Positions 31,030 to 40,361 of a stretch of 64,000 nucleotides of DNA are shown piece by piece. The DNA lies in contig OY776676.1 of NCBI GenBank assembly GCA_963675555.1, positions 161,494,279 through 161,558,278 of the forward strand. The letters are read 5' to 3'. Numbering within the stretch: the first letter of the stretch is position 1; every line of letters starts with the position of its first letter. This DNA comes from Leptura quadrifasciata. Lineage: Eukaryota > Arthropoda > Insecta > Coleoptera > Cerambycidae. The position numbers and the translations under genes were made by a program. The notes beneath the pieces were generated by a model. That model made no database searches and had not been told where the DNA came from. It was given only the letters and a program-made list of their open reading frames with translations.

Positions 31030-32090
31030 TATAACCACAGTAGATAATAGACCAGTACTCCCACTCGGCCCGAATAGTCGGATAAGATTTTCAGTGCGCA
31101 AGCACGCTCCTGGGCTTAAATTATCTGATGCGCAGTGGACAGCAGTGATGTTATTGGGTTGATGTTTATTGTTTACTCGAGTAGTGTACATGTAAATGCG
31201 CGTGGGATGGAAATAGTGGATGCGCAGTGGAATAAAAAAAATTAAATCGAGTACAACACACATCAAAGGGACCGCCGAGGAGTGAAATTACTGGTCTATT
31301 CTCTACTGTGATATAACGACATTCGGTTACCAACTTTCAGACAGGACAGGACGTGTGCTATCATTATTATTGTTTCAACCTGTAGAGTTCGTCTTCTCTA
31401 CGAATATAGTTTTTATGAACTGTCCGTTTCTTTCAATTTTTACAAAAATTAAAGTATTCATAAAACACACTACAACCTCAAGTATTATTTTAAGGCCTTT
31501 TTATCTCACAAATTCTATATATAGCAAAATTTGCTAAATATAGAAAAAAGAACCTTCATTTTTCTAATTTTCAACCTATTAAATATGAACTCATCACACG
31601 GGTATCGCTTTCCCTATTTTATTATTCAATTTATTCCCGTAATATAATGAAGTTGAGGGCTATAGTTACCTATTATTCCATCAAATAATCCATGGTTTAA
31701 TTGTTTCTCAGGTAATTAGTACTTGTGTATTTATTTATATACTTAAACAAATTTATTTGAGACATTACACTAATCATTTCTAACATGTTTGTATAAACAA
31801 CAGTTCAAAACAAATAAGCTATTAAATAAGATCTTTCAATGAAATTATCATAATATTCATTGAAATAATGTGATGTTTTCACAAGTGTCAAAACAATATA
31901 ACTTTGGTATATCATAAATTACAACACTACTTGTGCGAGACCGATTTTACTGCTTTCGAAATTCTATTCAACTTTATTTGGCTTCGTTTAACTACTCAAT
32001 CTAGAGTTAGTTGTATTTGGCTATTAATAACATATACAGGGTGATAGAAAAATATGTCAGTGCACTAGTAGGAGAAATATATGTGATGTA
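31030..32090. other. No recognisable gene; one possible transposon tip
   Basis: 31030-31270 is probably the 3' untranslated part of the Penelope-like remnant. At 32034-32050 TATACAGGGTGATAG resembles the tip of mariner-type inverted repeats seen elsewhere here (CAGGGTG next to TA), but no partner was found. Confidence 0.35.
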
Positions 32091-32094
32091 ATTT

Positions 32095-32168
32095 TTTATT
32101 TATTTAAGAATGCACTGTCCAACAGAACAATTCAGTTACGGTGCAGGAGGTTACAAGTAAATTACAAA
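32095..32168 (-). mobile_element. Remnant of a LINE family B 3' end
   Basis: The plus strand reads TTATTTATTTAAGAATGCAC, TGTCCAACAGAACA, CAGTTACGGTGCAGGA and GTTACAAGTAAATTACAAA. It parallels 45010-45090, where the LINE B tail reads GAATTTATTGCCCAACAGAA, CAGTTACAGGACA and ACAAATTACAAAAT. Only about 75 bp remain, directly beside the fold-back element at 32171. Confidence 0.5.
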
Positions 32169-32225
32169 TACAGCGTGTCCCATTTTGCTTGGAACCACCC
32201 CTATAAAAAGTTTATTTGATGTCCG

Positions 32226-32228
<3 letters not shown>

Positions 32229-32275
<47 letters not shown>
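32229..32275. repeat. (TA)n microsatellite
   Basis: About 23 TA units at the left border of the Penelope-derived insertion. Two shorter TA runs (33527-33550, 33857-33866) mark its middle and right borders, so insertion probably occurred into TA-rich DNA or generated it. The apparent YIYIY peptide at the start of the frame here is only translated TA. Confidence 0.92.
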
Positions 32276-32276
<1 letters not shown>

Positions 32277-33003
32277 GGTTATTAACACCTCACATACCTC
32301 GGTTGTAACAGGCAACCTAAGAATTTTGTCAGATTTATTTATGAAGTGTGGTTATCCACCAGCGTTAATAAAAAAAATCATAGCCAGTAGAACTGTCGCA
32401 CGGGACAATGTAGTCAATGAACGCCCTGACGTAGTTGTGCCGAGGGTGGGTGAAAACCAGGAGGTTCCTAACAACTCTTTTTATTTATCTATACCGAACA
32501 TAGCGCAGTTGTCGCTTAAATTTAGGAAGTTGTTTTCAAGTTTTACTAACATCAAATTAGCTTTCAAAAATAAGGTAACGATCAACAATCTTTTTGCTAA
32601 ACTGAAAGACAAAGACAACTTGATGAATTATTCAAATGTGGTATATTGCATCTCTTGTAATGATTGTGGAAAAAAGTACATTGGTCAAACTAGCAGAAAA
32701 ATTAAAGATAGGATCACATCACACAGAAGCGACGTGAGGGTTAACAAAGAATCTTCAATGTTAGCCAAACACGCTTTATCACTCAACCATAACCTCAACT
32801 ATAACGAGGTTAAGATTTTGGATTTTGAAAAGAACGTTCAAAAAAGAACTTTTCTAGAAATGTGTCATATTTTTAATGAACCTAAAGCTATGAATGCCAG
32901 AAATGACATTGAAGGCCTCAGTATATTATACACTTATTTGTTGCATTCACATGCCAATGGTAGTCACAGAAATAACACCCTGTACAATACATTTGAAAAT
33001 TAG
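32275..33003 (+). pseudogene. Penelope-like element C-terminal region with GIY-YIG endonuclease, 5'-truncated
   Basis: One open frame of about 240 codons from the (TA)n border to a stop at 33003. It begins inside the connector region (SDLFMKCGYPPALIKKII), continues through PNIAQLSLKFRKLF, then a cysteine pair and GIY-YIG start (VVYCISCNDCGKKYIGQTSR), KIKDRITSHRSDVR, and a distal segment (LEMCHIFNEPKAMNAR). The reverse transcriptase that should precede it is missing, so it cannot transpose. The ATG at 32185 lies in the flanking element and is not its start. It belongs to a different Penelope family from the copies at 30568 and 48350 (which have KSYIGQTELSIQ). Confidence 0.85.
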
Positions 33004-33046
33004 TAAGTTTTGATCTGTTGGGTTTGGTGTGTTGTTGGTAACGGAC

Positions 33047-33098
33047 CTGAGGCAGAGAGAGAGGGGGGGTTGACATGACCCCTCTCTCTCTGCTTCAG
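33047..33098 (+). other. 20-bp GA/CT-rich hairpin in the Penelope-like 3' region
   Basis: CTGAGGCAGAGAGAGAGGGG (33047-33066, preceded by the stop of the endonuclease frame 44 bp upstream) pairs with 33079-33098 (CCCCTCTCTCTCTGCTTCAG) around a 12-nt loop, with one G-T pair. In RNA this would be a very stable stem just after the coding end. Its role is unknown; simple-sequence origin is possible. Confidence 0.75.
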
Positions 33099-33393
33099 AT
33101 TTGTTTTTGACAGATTTTTAATTTCACATTCCGATGTTTTTCGGAGGAATAAGAAATAACGTAGTTGACTGTTCCTTGTTCAGTTTTCGAGATGGCTGAA
33201 ACTATTTTGGATTAAAAATTTTTGGTGTTAAATTAAATATAAATGTAGTTCACAAGTGTGATTTATTTTGTAATAGTTGTGTTTGTTCTGCCTTGATGAC
33301 TTGTCAATTTCAATTTTAACCTCAATTTAGTAAGTACCCTTCACTTGTATTAAACAATTTTGATTATAATAAGTTAAAATTTTTGTAGAATTC

Positions 33394-33425
33394 CTGAGGA
33401 AGAAACAATAAAGTTTCGAAAGCTT
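33394..33425 (+). ncRNA. Degenerate hammerhead-like motif in the Penelope-like tail
   Basis: CTGAGGA (33394-33400, a permitted variant of CTGATGA) is followed by a stem GAAAC/GTTTC with a six-base loop and then GAAA (33418-33421). An extra A precedes the stem and no good stem III is visible. Penelope-like elements are known to carry hammerhead motifs; this looks like a decayed one. Confidence 0.4.
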
Positions 33426-33550
33426 GAATTTAAAAAAAAGTTGTCTTTTTTGAACCCGTGACTGTATCCCTGGTGGAAATTAAAAATTTTTGTTTTTAAC
33501 TTAGACAGTCGTCTAATATTCGTCTCTATATATATATATATATATATATA

Positions 33551-33860
33551 TGGTTATTATACATGATTTGCAGGAAACAACTACTCAGTGGGCAAATACC
33601 CCGACCTGCATTGAATTATACCTTACAAATCATGAAAGATTGGTAACCAATGTCATTTGTCAATTCCCCGACCAGACATAGACCGGTTTCGAACTTATTA
33701 GTTCTCATCAGTATGCCATAGATCATGGAACAGACAAATGACAGTGGCCAACCTGTTAGTTTTATACAAACTTAAGTAAATGGTGTACCGGTGAGAGGTA
33801 AGTGAATACCCTCATGTAGTCAAATGCTACTATACACCAGACATCATAGATGTCTCCATA
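33551..33860 (-). repeat. Second Penelope-type tail segment, minus orientation
   Basis: The segment between two TA runs has no ORF but contains the hammerhead-like motif at 33651-33743. It is not similar to the tail of the plus-strand element beside it (33004-33525), so it probably comes from another Penelope-like or retrozyme-type family. Confidence 0.45.
33651..33743 (-). ncRNA. Hammerhead ribozyme-like motif
   Basis: On the minus strand CTGATGA (33711-33705) is followed by stem II GAACT-AATA-AGTTC (33704-33691), then GAAA (33690-33687). Stem III is ACCGG/CTGGT (33687-33683 with 33675-33671, one G-T pair), and C33670 is the expected cleavage nucleotide. All core bases of a type I hammerhead are present. 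An 11-bp perfect complement (33651-33661 with 33733-33743, TGTCATTTGTC) can close stem I from outside, but the base pairs next to the core are poor (A opposite G). Activity is uncertain. It would self-cleave RNA of the parent retroelement. Confidence 0.7.
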
Positions 33861-34689
33861 TATATATATTAAATATAGATCTTTGAAAAGCGCACCTTTG
33901 CGTATTATTACATTTTACAAAACATAATAGCGTGGCCTACTATGATTTTTTTTTCGTGTCAGAAAATGATGAGATCTTATTAGTGATTTTTATTTCAAAT
34001 CTGAGTGCGCCACTGGATTCAGCAACACCCCAAATGTGCTTGTACCAAATTTTGTTGAAAAAGTCATATTTTGAATTTTTCCTGAGAGAAATAAAAATTC
34101 AGAAATTGAAGAAGAAATTTAACTGTTGCGTGGGATTGTGTATTTATGAAAAGAGTGCTTTGACTGAATTAACTGTCAAATGAATGATTCATTGTTAAAA
34201 AACAGTAATGCTCAATTTAGAATAGTAGGCCACGTTAATACGCTATTATGCTTTATAAAATCTAATATAACCCTAAGATACGCTTTTCAAAGACCTATAT
34301 CTAAAAAAAAATTATCTAAATCGAACATTAAATAAACTTTTTATAGGGGTGGTTCCAAGCAAAATAGGATACGCTGTATATGACAAAGAAATATAGGAAT
34401 TTAACATACATATATAGAAAAATGAGAAACTTCAAAATTTGATTTTAAGCACGTTTTTGCCGCAGCTACATTGCGGTGGAAGAAATGAAACTAGTCTTGT
34501 AGATTATTGTAATTTTCACACATTTTGTATAGAGGCGAAAATTTCTGAATGTTAGTTTTAGGAGTCGGCAAATAGAATAATGAATGGTACTTTTCATACA
34601 GATAGTTCTAGGTATTCGAATATTTAGTAAACTTAAAATTGCACTACAGTCTTACACTATGTGTATTACTTTAAAAAGGAATATTTGCT

Positions 34690-34930
34690 GTATCATAATT
34701 CTGCGAGTCTAGCTCGAAAGCGAAAATCTGTTTAAGAGTGCAGTCTGGGCAAAACCAATAGCAAAATAAACAGCATCTTCCTTATAGCATACATTTTTTA
34801 GAAAACGCCGTCGAATGCTCTCTATGCTTTCTTTTTATATGTATATAATAATGAGGGGACCAAATCATTGACGAATATTCTAGCCTGGATCGAACAAAAG
34901 ATTGACATAGTAGTTAAAAATCATCGCCTG
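34690..34930 (-). pseudogene. LINE C-terminal remnant
   Basis: The minus strand reads YYVNLLFDPG, then a degraded FGPLIIIYI, SIESIRRRFLKNVCYKED and QTALLNRFSLSS, with stops between. This corresponds to the segment after RSKLEYxSxIW in Jockey/CR1-like LINEs, where a QRRFLR motif follows. Too short to assign to a family. Confidence 0.5.
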
Positions 34931-34976
34931 TGATTGTAAAGCTGGGTGCAAAACAAAATCTTGTTCGTGCAAGAAA

Positions 34977-35246
34977 TTGAATTTAAAATGTTGCAGTTTA
35001 TGCCATTTTGGTCTGAATGCAACTCGCCAAAATTTTGAAGAGGTCAATGGGCCATCAGTCGATGAACTTACTGATGACATGCCAGATGGGAACACAAGAT
35101 TTATCGATGATGATGATGATGATTATAATTCCGACTACGAAAACGATGACGACAAGGTGAACGATATGATGAGAGAAGCTGAGAGCGATTTATATTACTT
35201 TAGCGACAGTGAAACCGACGAAATTTTCAATGCTGTGACGGATTAA
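34977..35246 (+). CDS. Unidentified acidic 89-codon ORF
   Basis: The protein starts MNLKCCSLCHFGLNATRQNF and becomes strongly acidic: an Asp run at residues 44-50 (IDDDDDDYNSDYENDDDK), then SDLYYFSDSETDEIFNAVTD at the end. There is no catalytic motif, membrane segment or signal peptide. AATAAAT about 90 bp downstream could serve as a polyadenylation signal. It may be the acidic C-terminal tail of a transposon-encoded or host nuclear protein. The minus ORF at 34880-35095 is its shadow in part. Confidence 0.35.
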   Translation: MNLKCCSLCHFGLNATRQNFEEVNGPSVDELTDDMPDGNTRFIDDDDDDYNSDYENDDDKVNDMMREAESDLYYFSDSETDEIFNAVTD

Positions 35247-36173
35247 GCATAAGGAGTACAGCAAAGCGATCAATACAAGTAGCATCAAAGTTCTTATAAA
35301 AAAGAAATCAACTTAAAACATATTTACATGTAGATAAATAAATCTAATCTAATATTTTCAATGTAAATAGAATGTGATTTGTGTCTTTTACCATTTCTTC
35401 AATTCCTCCATTAAATCAGATATCCTTTTGTGCATTTTTTCAAACATTTTGTAGAGCACACTAGTTATATTTGCATATACAAACATCTATACAGGGTGTC
35501 TCACCAGGAACTAAATCGATCGATATAGAGAAAAGTACGCAACAGAGAATTTTTAAAATTTACATAATTACTAATGTCGGTGTGGTCAATCCAACTAAAA
35601 TAATTACAAGCGGCTGGTACTTCCGCTTATACCGGAAGTCGATACCAACTTGCTTATTTCAAATGGAATACCCTATGTATTTTAGGGTTTTCGAAAAGAG
35701 CATAAAATTCTGAGTCGAAAATATGTAGCATATCCTATACCTAAACCTAGCCGTTTCAGAGACATTTGACATTTTATAGAAAGTTTGACAGGTGCAACGG
35801 TTTGCAAGAACCGTTATAACTTTCTTCGTGTAAAACATCCTCATTTGCTTCTTGTGACATAAAAAGAACACAAGGAAAACTACGTTCTACAACTGAAATA
35901 AATTCAATAATATCATACCAAGTGTTCCGTTTTTCGCGTTACATTTTGTCAATTTCAAACCGCGAAAACTTGTTTAGGTCAAATGGAACACCCTGTATTT
36001 TTTACGTCAAGTTGTGTAAAATTGAATTCCCTTTTTTCTGATATTAGCATTGTGGGGGTTGAAGTTACAACTTTTTGAAATATTTGCAATTTTATTAGAA
36101 ATTCATGAATTGTTGTAATCATTTCATCAAAATAGCCATGTTTAGAAACAATCAGTCATTATCTTATGTCAAA

Positions 36174-37388
36174 AAATGCCAGAACGTTTAAATTATACCC
36201 ACGAAGACTTTTTAAATTTGTATATTATTTGTGGAGAATGTGATAAAGTAATATCAAGAACTTGCAGCACATTTGTACTCGATATCCAGAAAAACGGAAA
36301 CCGTCACCAAACACTGTAAAACGCATACTGGAAAATTTTAAAAATTATGGCTCTGTCAAAGCAAAAATGCAAAGAAGAAAGCCTATCGTTGATGACGAAA
36401 ACATTGAAATAGTCATTCTGGGATATTTTCATGCATTTCCAAGGATGTCATTAAGACAAGCTGCTCTGGAATCGGGAGTATGCAAAGATTCAATTCACAG
36501 AATCTCATTAAAACATAAGTTTCACTCGTTTTCATTCCATATGGTTCAAGGATTAAAGAAACAGATTTCCTAAGAAGACAGAATTTTTGTGAGTTTATTC
36601 TAATAAGGTCTAAGGGTCACGATTCTTATTTGGGAAATATTATATGGACAGATGAAGCAAAATTTACTAAAAATGGACTTTTTAATAGACACAATTCGCA
36701 TTATTGGAGTGACTCAAATCCTCATATGTCCAGAGAGCAAAACTTTCAGGAAAGTTGGCAGTTCAATGTTTACTGTGTCATAAGAAACGATAGAGTGGTG
36801 GCATTACAATTTTATCAGGAAAATTTAAACGGTAAATTAAATTTTCTCTTCTGCTAATATGTATAGGTAAATTTTTGTTTTTTTCTTAGGTGAAAGATAT
36901 CTGAATACCTTACAAAATTTGAATAATAACTATTTAGAAATCTTACCTCTCGCCGAACATAGAAACATTTTTTATCAGCACGACGGTGCTCCCCCCCATA
37001 ACGCATATTTAATTAATAATTATTTACAAGAAACTTTTTATGATCAATGGATTGCCAATAATGGACCTTTCTTATGGCCTCCTCGCTCGCCCGATTTATC
37101 AGTTCTGGATTATTTCATTTGGGGAACTATTAAAAATAAAGTTTATGAGAGCCCATTAACAACCAACAAGATTGTATGCAAAAAGTAAGAAATGCATTTC
37201 AAAACATATCACAGGATTCAATTAGAAGAGGAATTATGATTGTAAAAACGTACATGAATATTAATTTCAAAAGGGGGGGGACGTATCATCACAAAAATTT
37301 AAGTGGAGATTCCTTGAACATTGACAATAAAAGTACCATATTTTCGTTGCTTTATTTACAGTTTAAGGGGCCCAAAAAAATTTTTTAA
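36174..37388 (+). pseudogene. DD41D-type transposase with frameshifts and a likely intron
   Basis: MPERLNYTHEDFLNLYIICG begins at 36174. A frame change at about 36262 leads into RYPEKRKPSPNTVKRILENF and MSLRQAALESGVCKDSIHRI (second helix-turn-helix). IIWTDEAKFTKNGLFNRHNS has the first Asp. The frame then crosses a 58-bp intron-like gap (36832-36889) to ERYLNTL, YQHDGAPPH (second Asp) and WPPRSPDLSVLDYFIWG (third Asp, 41 residues later). The last part (37176-37388) is in another frame. All three Asp residues remain, but frameshifts near 36262, 36575 and 37180 mark it as a pseudogene. Confidence 0.8.
36832..36889 (+). other. Probable 58-bp spliceosomal intron in a transposase
   Basis: The coding sequence ENLNG stops at AAACG followed by GTAAATTAAATT. 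A T-rich tract and TTTTTTTCTTAG end the gap, after which GTGAAAGATATCTG restores the expected ERYLN. Joining across GT...AG gives the family's NLNGERYL motif in frame (phase 1 intron), whereas reading through hits a stop. CTAAT at 36854-36858 could be the branch point. Confidence 0.7.
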
Positions 37389-37400
37389 TCGAAAATTACC

Positions 37401-37640
37401 CCAAAAGAAGGTTAATTTACCCCTTCTTCAAGTTTAAAACAACATTCCGACACTTGCAGAAGGTAGATATTCTAGGAATATCTTATTTTTAAGAGAACTA
37501 ACAACTACCGAAAGTTTGGAATCTCTACGAAAGATTGTATAACACTTCGATTACCGTACTCCACTAAAATGTGAAAATACAAAATTCTATTTCATTAATT
37601 TTAGCAAAATTGTTTAATGACAGTAATATTTTATTTGCAG
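37401..37640. other. Sequence upstream of the exon, intron-like
   Basis: No coding remnants. It ends in a pyrimidine-rich stretch (ATATTTTATTTGCAG) forming the acceptor of the next exon. Confidence 0.4.
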
Positions 37641-37743
37641 GATTTATTGTCGTCAGAGCTGCACAAAGTGAAAATTGAACCAGATGTGGGTTCATACTCC
37701 TTACCATCCTTATCAACAGCATTGTCTATGCATGCTGCCCACG
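37641..37743 (+). CDS. Probable internal exon of a host gene (103 bp)
   Basis: Between a strong acceptor (TTTATTTGCAG, ending at 37640) and a consensus donor (GTAAGT at 37744) lies an open 103-bp segment. In the frame that starts at its first base it encodes DLLSSELHKVKIEPDVGSYS then LPSLSTALSMHAAHG. VKIE matches the SUMO-attachment pattern psi-K-x-E, common in transcription factors, and the Ser/His/Leu composition fits a disordered regulatory segment. Codon use is balanced, unlike the AT-rich surroundings. The length (34 codons plus one base) means the next exon starts in phase 1. I do not recognise the gene. No neighbouring exon was identified, implying large introns filled with transposons. 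Confidence 0.7.
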
Positions 37744-38719
37744 GTAAGTCAAGTCTTCTTCGGTAACATAACACTTACAATTAGTCTTAAGGAAGTTTGG
37801 CAAACGTTATTGACAACAAGTATTTGAAACCAGCAAATATATGTTTAATTATCTTAACGATTTTGTTACAATTATTGGTATTTTTTAAAATAAAATATGA
37901 CTATTGCCTCTGCGGAAAAGAAAAATGCTACGCCAAGCATAGAATGGCCACAAGTTTTAATAGACCCAGTTTTATTGTTCTATACCACCCACATACGAGT
38001 AATGGCATCTTGATTTAGCTAAAAATACCTCGAGAGAGAGAGAGAGAGAGAGAAAAGAGGAATAGGAAAATATCAGATTTCTCATAGTACAATATTCTCG
38101 ATTTTTAAAAGTTTTTGGCATTATAATAACGCGTTCTTAGAAATCGAATTCTAAAGATATACGTGACACCAAAAGAGGTTAACAGACTGCCTACGAACAT
38201 TTAACACTATTTTAGTTGCGGTCGAATTAGAAGAGCCCACAGCTCCCGATCATTAAGAACTTATCCTTATAACCATATTTTACTTTCGGTAGTAAACACA
38301 TTTAATTAAAATAAAAATGATCTATCTAGACACCATCTTCCATTATTTTAAAGGTACCGCTCAAAACCAACATATTCAAAACAATACCCGCCCGAACCAA
38401 TCCATCCAAAATAATAATTTCAATTCAAAACGTTTTTAATCCAATAACACTTTTTCGTTTAGCCTTCGTCAATATTCAATACTGTTCTACCTTAAGTAGA
38501 TGGCAGAGCTCAATACTAATGTTTAAATTGTTTTTATTATAATTGATTTACATTAAAATGTATCTTATTAAGTTTATTTACTTTTATTTTTTCATATACG
38601 TAGTATATAGGAAAGTATCGTGATCGTGAAAAAATCGATTTTGAGTTTTTGATTAATTTACACGCTTTCAGGTCGCCTGAAGCGAAAAAATGGGGTTTAA
38701 AGAATGTCGGTCTGCTTTT
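37744..38719 (+). other. Intron-like sequence with a (GA)n run at 38032-38054
   Basis: Follows the exon's donor site. It contains an 11-unit GA microsatellite but no other recognised feature. The ORF at 37797-38018 has no family signature. Confidence 0.4.
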
Positions 38720-39175
38720 GCATCTAAAGTCTATACTACTGAATCGATTTTGCTAAAATTGTGTATGCGTATTCAAAACGGTGACGCACCTAGTGTCAAA
38801 ACCGAACCTAGCTCAAATATGGGGGGAGTTAACCGATAAACAAATGTAAAATAACGTTTTTCTCAAAAGCGGATCAAATTTGACACATACATACTTCTGG
38901 CACTAGTATAAGATAGCATGACTCGTTACCCTAAAAAATACAGGAACGGAGGCTGTGGGGGGTAAGGTTATGAAAATTAAATAATATTTTTCTCTAAAAC
39001 AGTTGTAACGATTTTGATCAAATTGAACACCTAAATACTCCCTTAGTGCTAGGATTAGATGACATAACTCATTAGCCCCAAAAAATGTAGGGACGGATAC
39101 TATGGAGGGAAACGTTAGAATAATTAAATATATTTTTCTCTAAAACGGTTCCATCGATTGTGATTAAATTTGTCT
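38720..39175. repeat. Diverged tandem repeat, about 125-bp period
   Basis: Units carry TTTTTCTC(A/T)AAA(A/C)GGT-like words, then GATCAAATTTGACAC or similar, a CTAG(T/G)ATTAGATGACAT-like part and GGACGGA-NCTATGGGGG. Three units can be followed (about 38750, 38875, 39000). A related block in the opposite orientation lies at 52530-52900. Confidence 0.65.
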
Positions 39176-39179
39176 TGTC

Positions 39180-39310
39180 TTTGCCACGCTTAGTTCCAGA
39201 TCTCTTCCGAACATATCAATACAGTGTCATCTGCATATGATACAACAGCGGGAATAAGGTAGGACCTAAGACTGTTCCCTGTGGAACTCCAGTTTTTATT
39301 ATTTTCCTAG
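39180..39310 (-). pseudogene. Small LINE reverse transcriptase remnant
   Basis: The minus strand reads GVPQGTVLGPTLF, a frameshift, then SYADDTVLICSEEIW: the two core motifs of a reverse transcriptase with the intervening strand shortened. The YADDTVLI form resembles Jockey/R1-type LINEs and differs from families A and B here. Confidence 0.72.
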
Positions 39311-39319
39311 CGCTAAGAA

Positions 39320-40135
39320 CATTTCAATTTTTACTTGCTATTTCACAGATAATTAGTTCTTTTACATATTTTATTAAGATTGGTTGAAAGATAATGGAGA
39401 TTTCACGAAATAAAAATTTACTGCGGGAGCGGGGCCGTGTTAGTTCAGGCGCGCTTGAGATTCAACGATCCGTGTGGCGTGTGGCAAATAGTTGATATAC
39501 TTATATAGACAAACAGGGTTGAAGTTTTAATTTAAGTCTTGCAAGCATCAGATTCGTCAGCTACGAATTATAAAAAATTGACACAACTGAGGTTTTTGAG
39601 GGTTTCTTCTAACTTTCAACTTTTCAACCCTATTTTCTCGACAATTCATTGTGATTTTTGCGTGTTTATTTGAAACGAAATTATAGAAGCTACTGTCTTT
39701 CTCAACAGCAAAAATAATACAGACCTGTGTGACGTAACAGAGAATATATTTTTCACTATTATATTCTGACTTATCCTGTGTATTGACGATAAGGAATAAA
39801 TATGGCAATAAAATAAAACAACATCACACTGCTCATAACCGCTTTCTTTTAAATTTTAGATTAGAATTTAAGACCATATCAAGAATATAAAGTACATTAT
39901 ATCAGTCTTATAAAAATACGCGACCATTAAGTCACACTTATCAAATAAAAATAAACTGATAAAGGCTTTGGCTTGAAGTAAACACCTCTAATAATAAACA
40001 TACATCTGGTTTTGGCAATTGCGAATTGTAACGTAACTATATATGATGAAAGAACTGAAAAAATACGGTCATAGATAACAAATATTAAATTATTAAATTG
40101 GCATTTGTATTAGTATTTGTATTAGTTGTATGTCA
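39320..40135. other. No recognisable gene
   Basis: AT-rich. The minus ORF at 39557-39808 has no domain signature. Confidence 0.35.
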
Positions 40136-40139
40136 CCTA

Positions 40140-40225
40140 GCCGATAACGCGTAGGTTAAGGCGCGAGGTGGCAATCATGATTAATCGAACGGGTATCGCG
40201 CTACCGGGTTCGACCCCGGTTCCGG
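40140..40225 (+). repeat. tRNA-like (Ser/Leu type) SINE head or tRNA remnant
   Basis: GTAGGTTAAGGCGCGA (40151-40166) resembles the D-arm/A box of class II tRNAs (GTGGTTAAGGCG). GGGTTCGACCCCGG (40206-40219) is a good B box and T arm. The spacing, about 50 bp, fits a tRNA with a long variable arm, but I could not draw a complete acceptor and anticodon stem. It lies 140 bp upstream of repeat R1 copy B. A tRNA-derived SINE is more likely than a functional tRNA. Confidence 0.5.
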
Positions 40226-40361
40226 CACTAGCACTGTCGGAGGATATAGTTGTGTGTCCGCGTTTTTCAAAGTATAACTCCCTTCGTCACAAACCTCTGT
40301 CTTCTGGAATTGGGGGTTGTCTAATTTCTGTTGAGACGTTTGTGACCGCCCCCCCCCCTAT

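Larger units (their letters stand above)
32171..34376. mobile_element. Fold-back, mariner-like non-autonomous element interrupted by Penelope-derived DNA
   Basis: The outer inverted repeats are 32171-32230 (CAGCGTGTCCCATTTTGCTT, then GGAACCACCCCTATAAAAAG) and the complement at 34317-34376; TA flanks both (32169-32170, 34377-34378). The pairing resumes further in: 33868-33945 (ATCTTTGAAAAGCGCACC, AAAACATAATAGCG, TGGCCTACTATG) complements 34205-34300. In the left arm the two blocks are separated by 32229-33860, which holds Penelope-derived sequence between (TA)n runs; in the right arm the gap is only about 20 bp. The host is thus a palindromic element that later received the Penelope DNA. No transposase is present. 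Confidence 0.82.
35489..37400 (+). mobile_element. Mariner/IS630-type transposon remnant with only one recognisable end
   Basis: It starts TA-CAGGGTGTCTCACCAGGAAC at 35487-35489, followed by a 700-bp non-coding leader that repeats words such as TCAAATGGAACACCCTGTAT (35979-35996). Such long leaders are usual for mariner-type elements with long inverted repeats. The transposase follows. No matching right-hand repeat was found before the host-like exon at 37641, so the right end is deleted or too diverged. Confidence 0.65.

Noticed and set aside
32185..32275. N-terminal extension of the Penelope frame (YIYIYIY)
   Set aside because: It is translated (TA)n microsatellite plus the tip of another transposon.
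34880..35095. Minus ORF of 71 codons
   Set aside because: It overlaps the acidic plus ORF in antisense; only its last residues correspond to the LINE C-terminal remnant.
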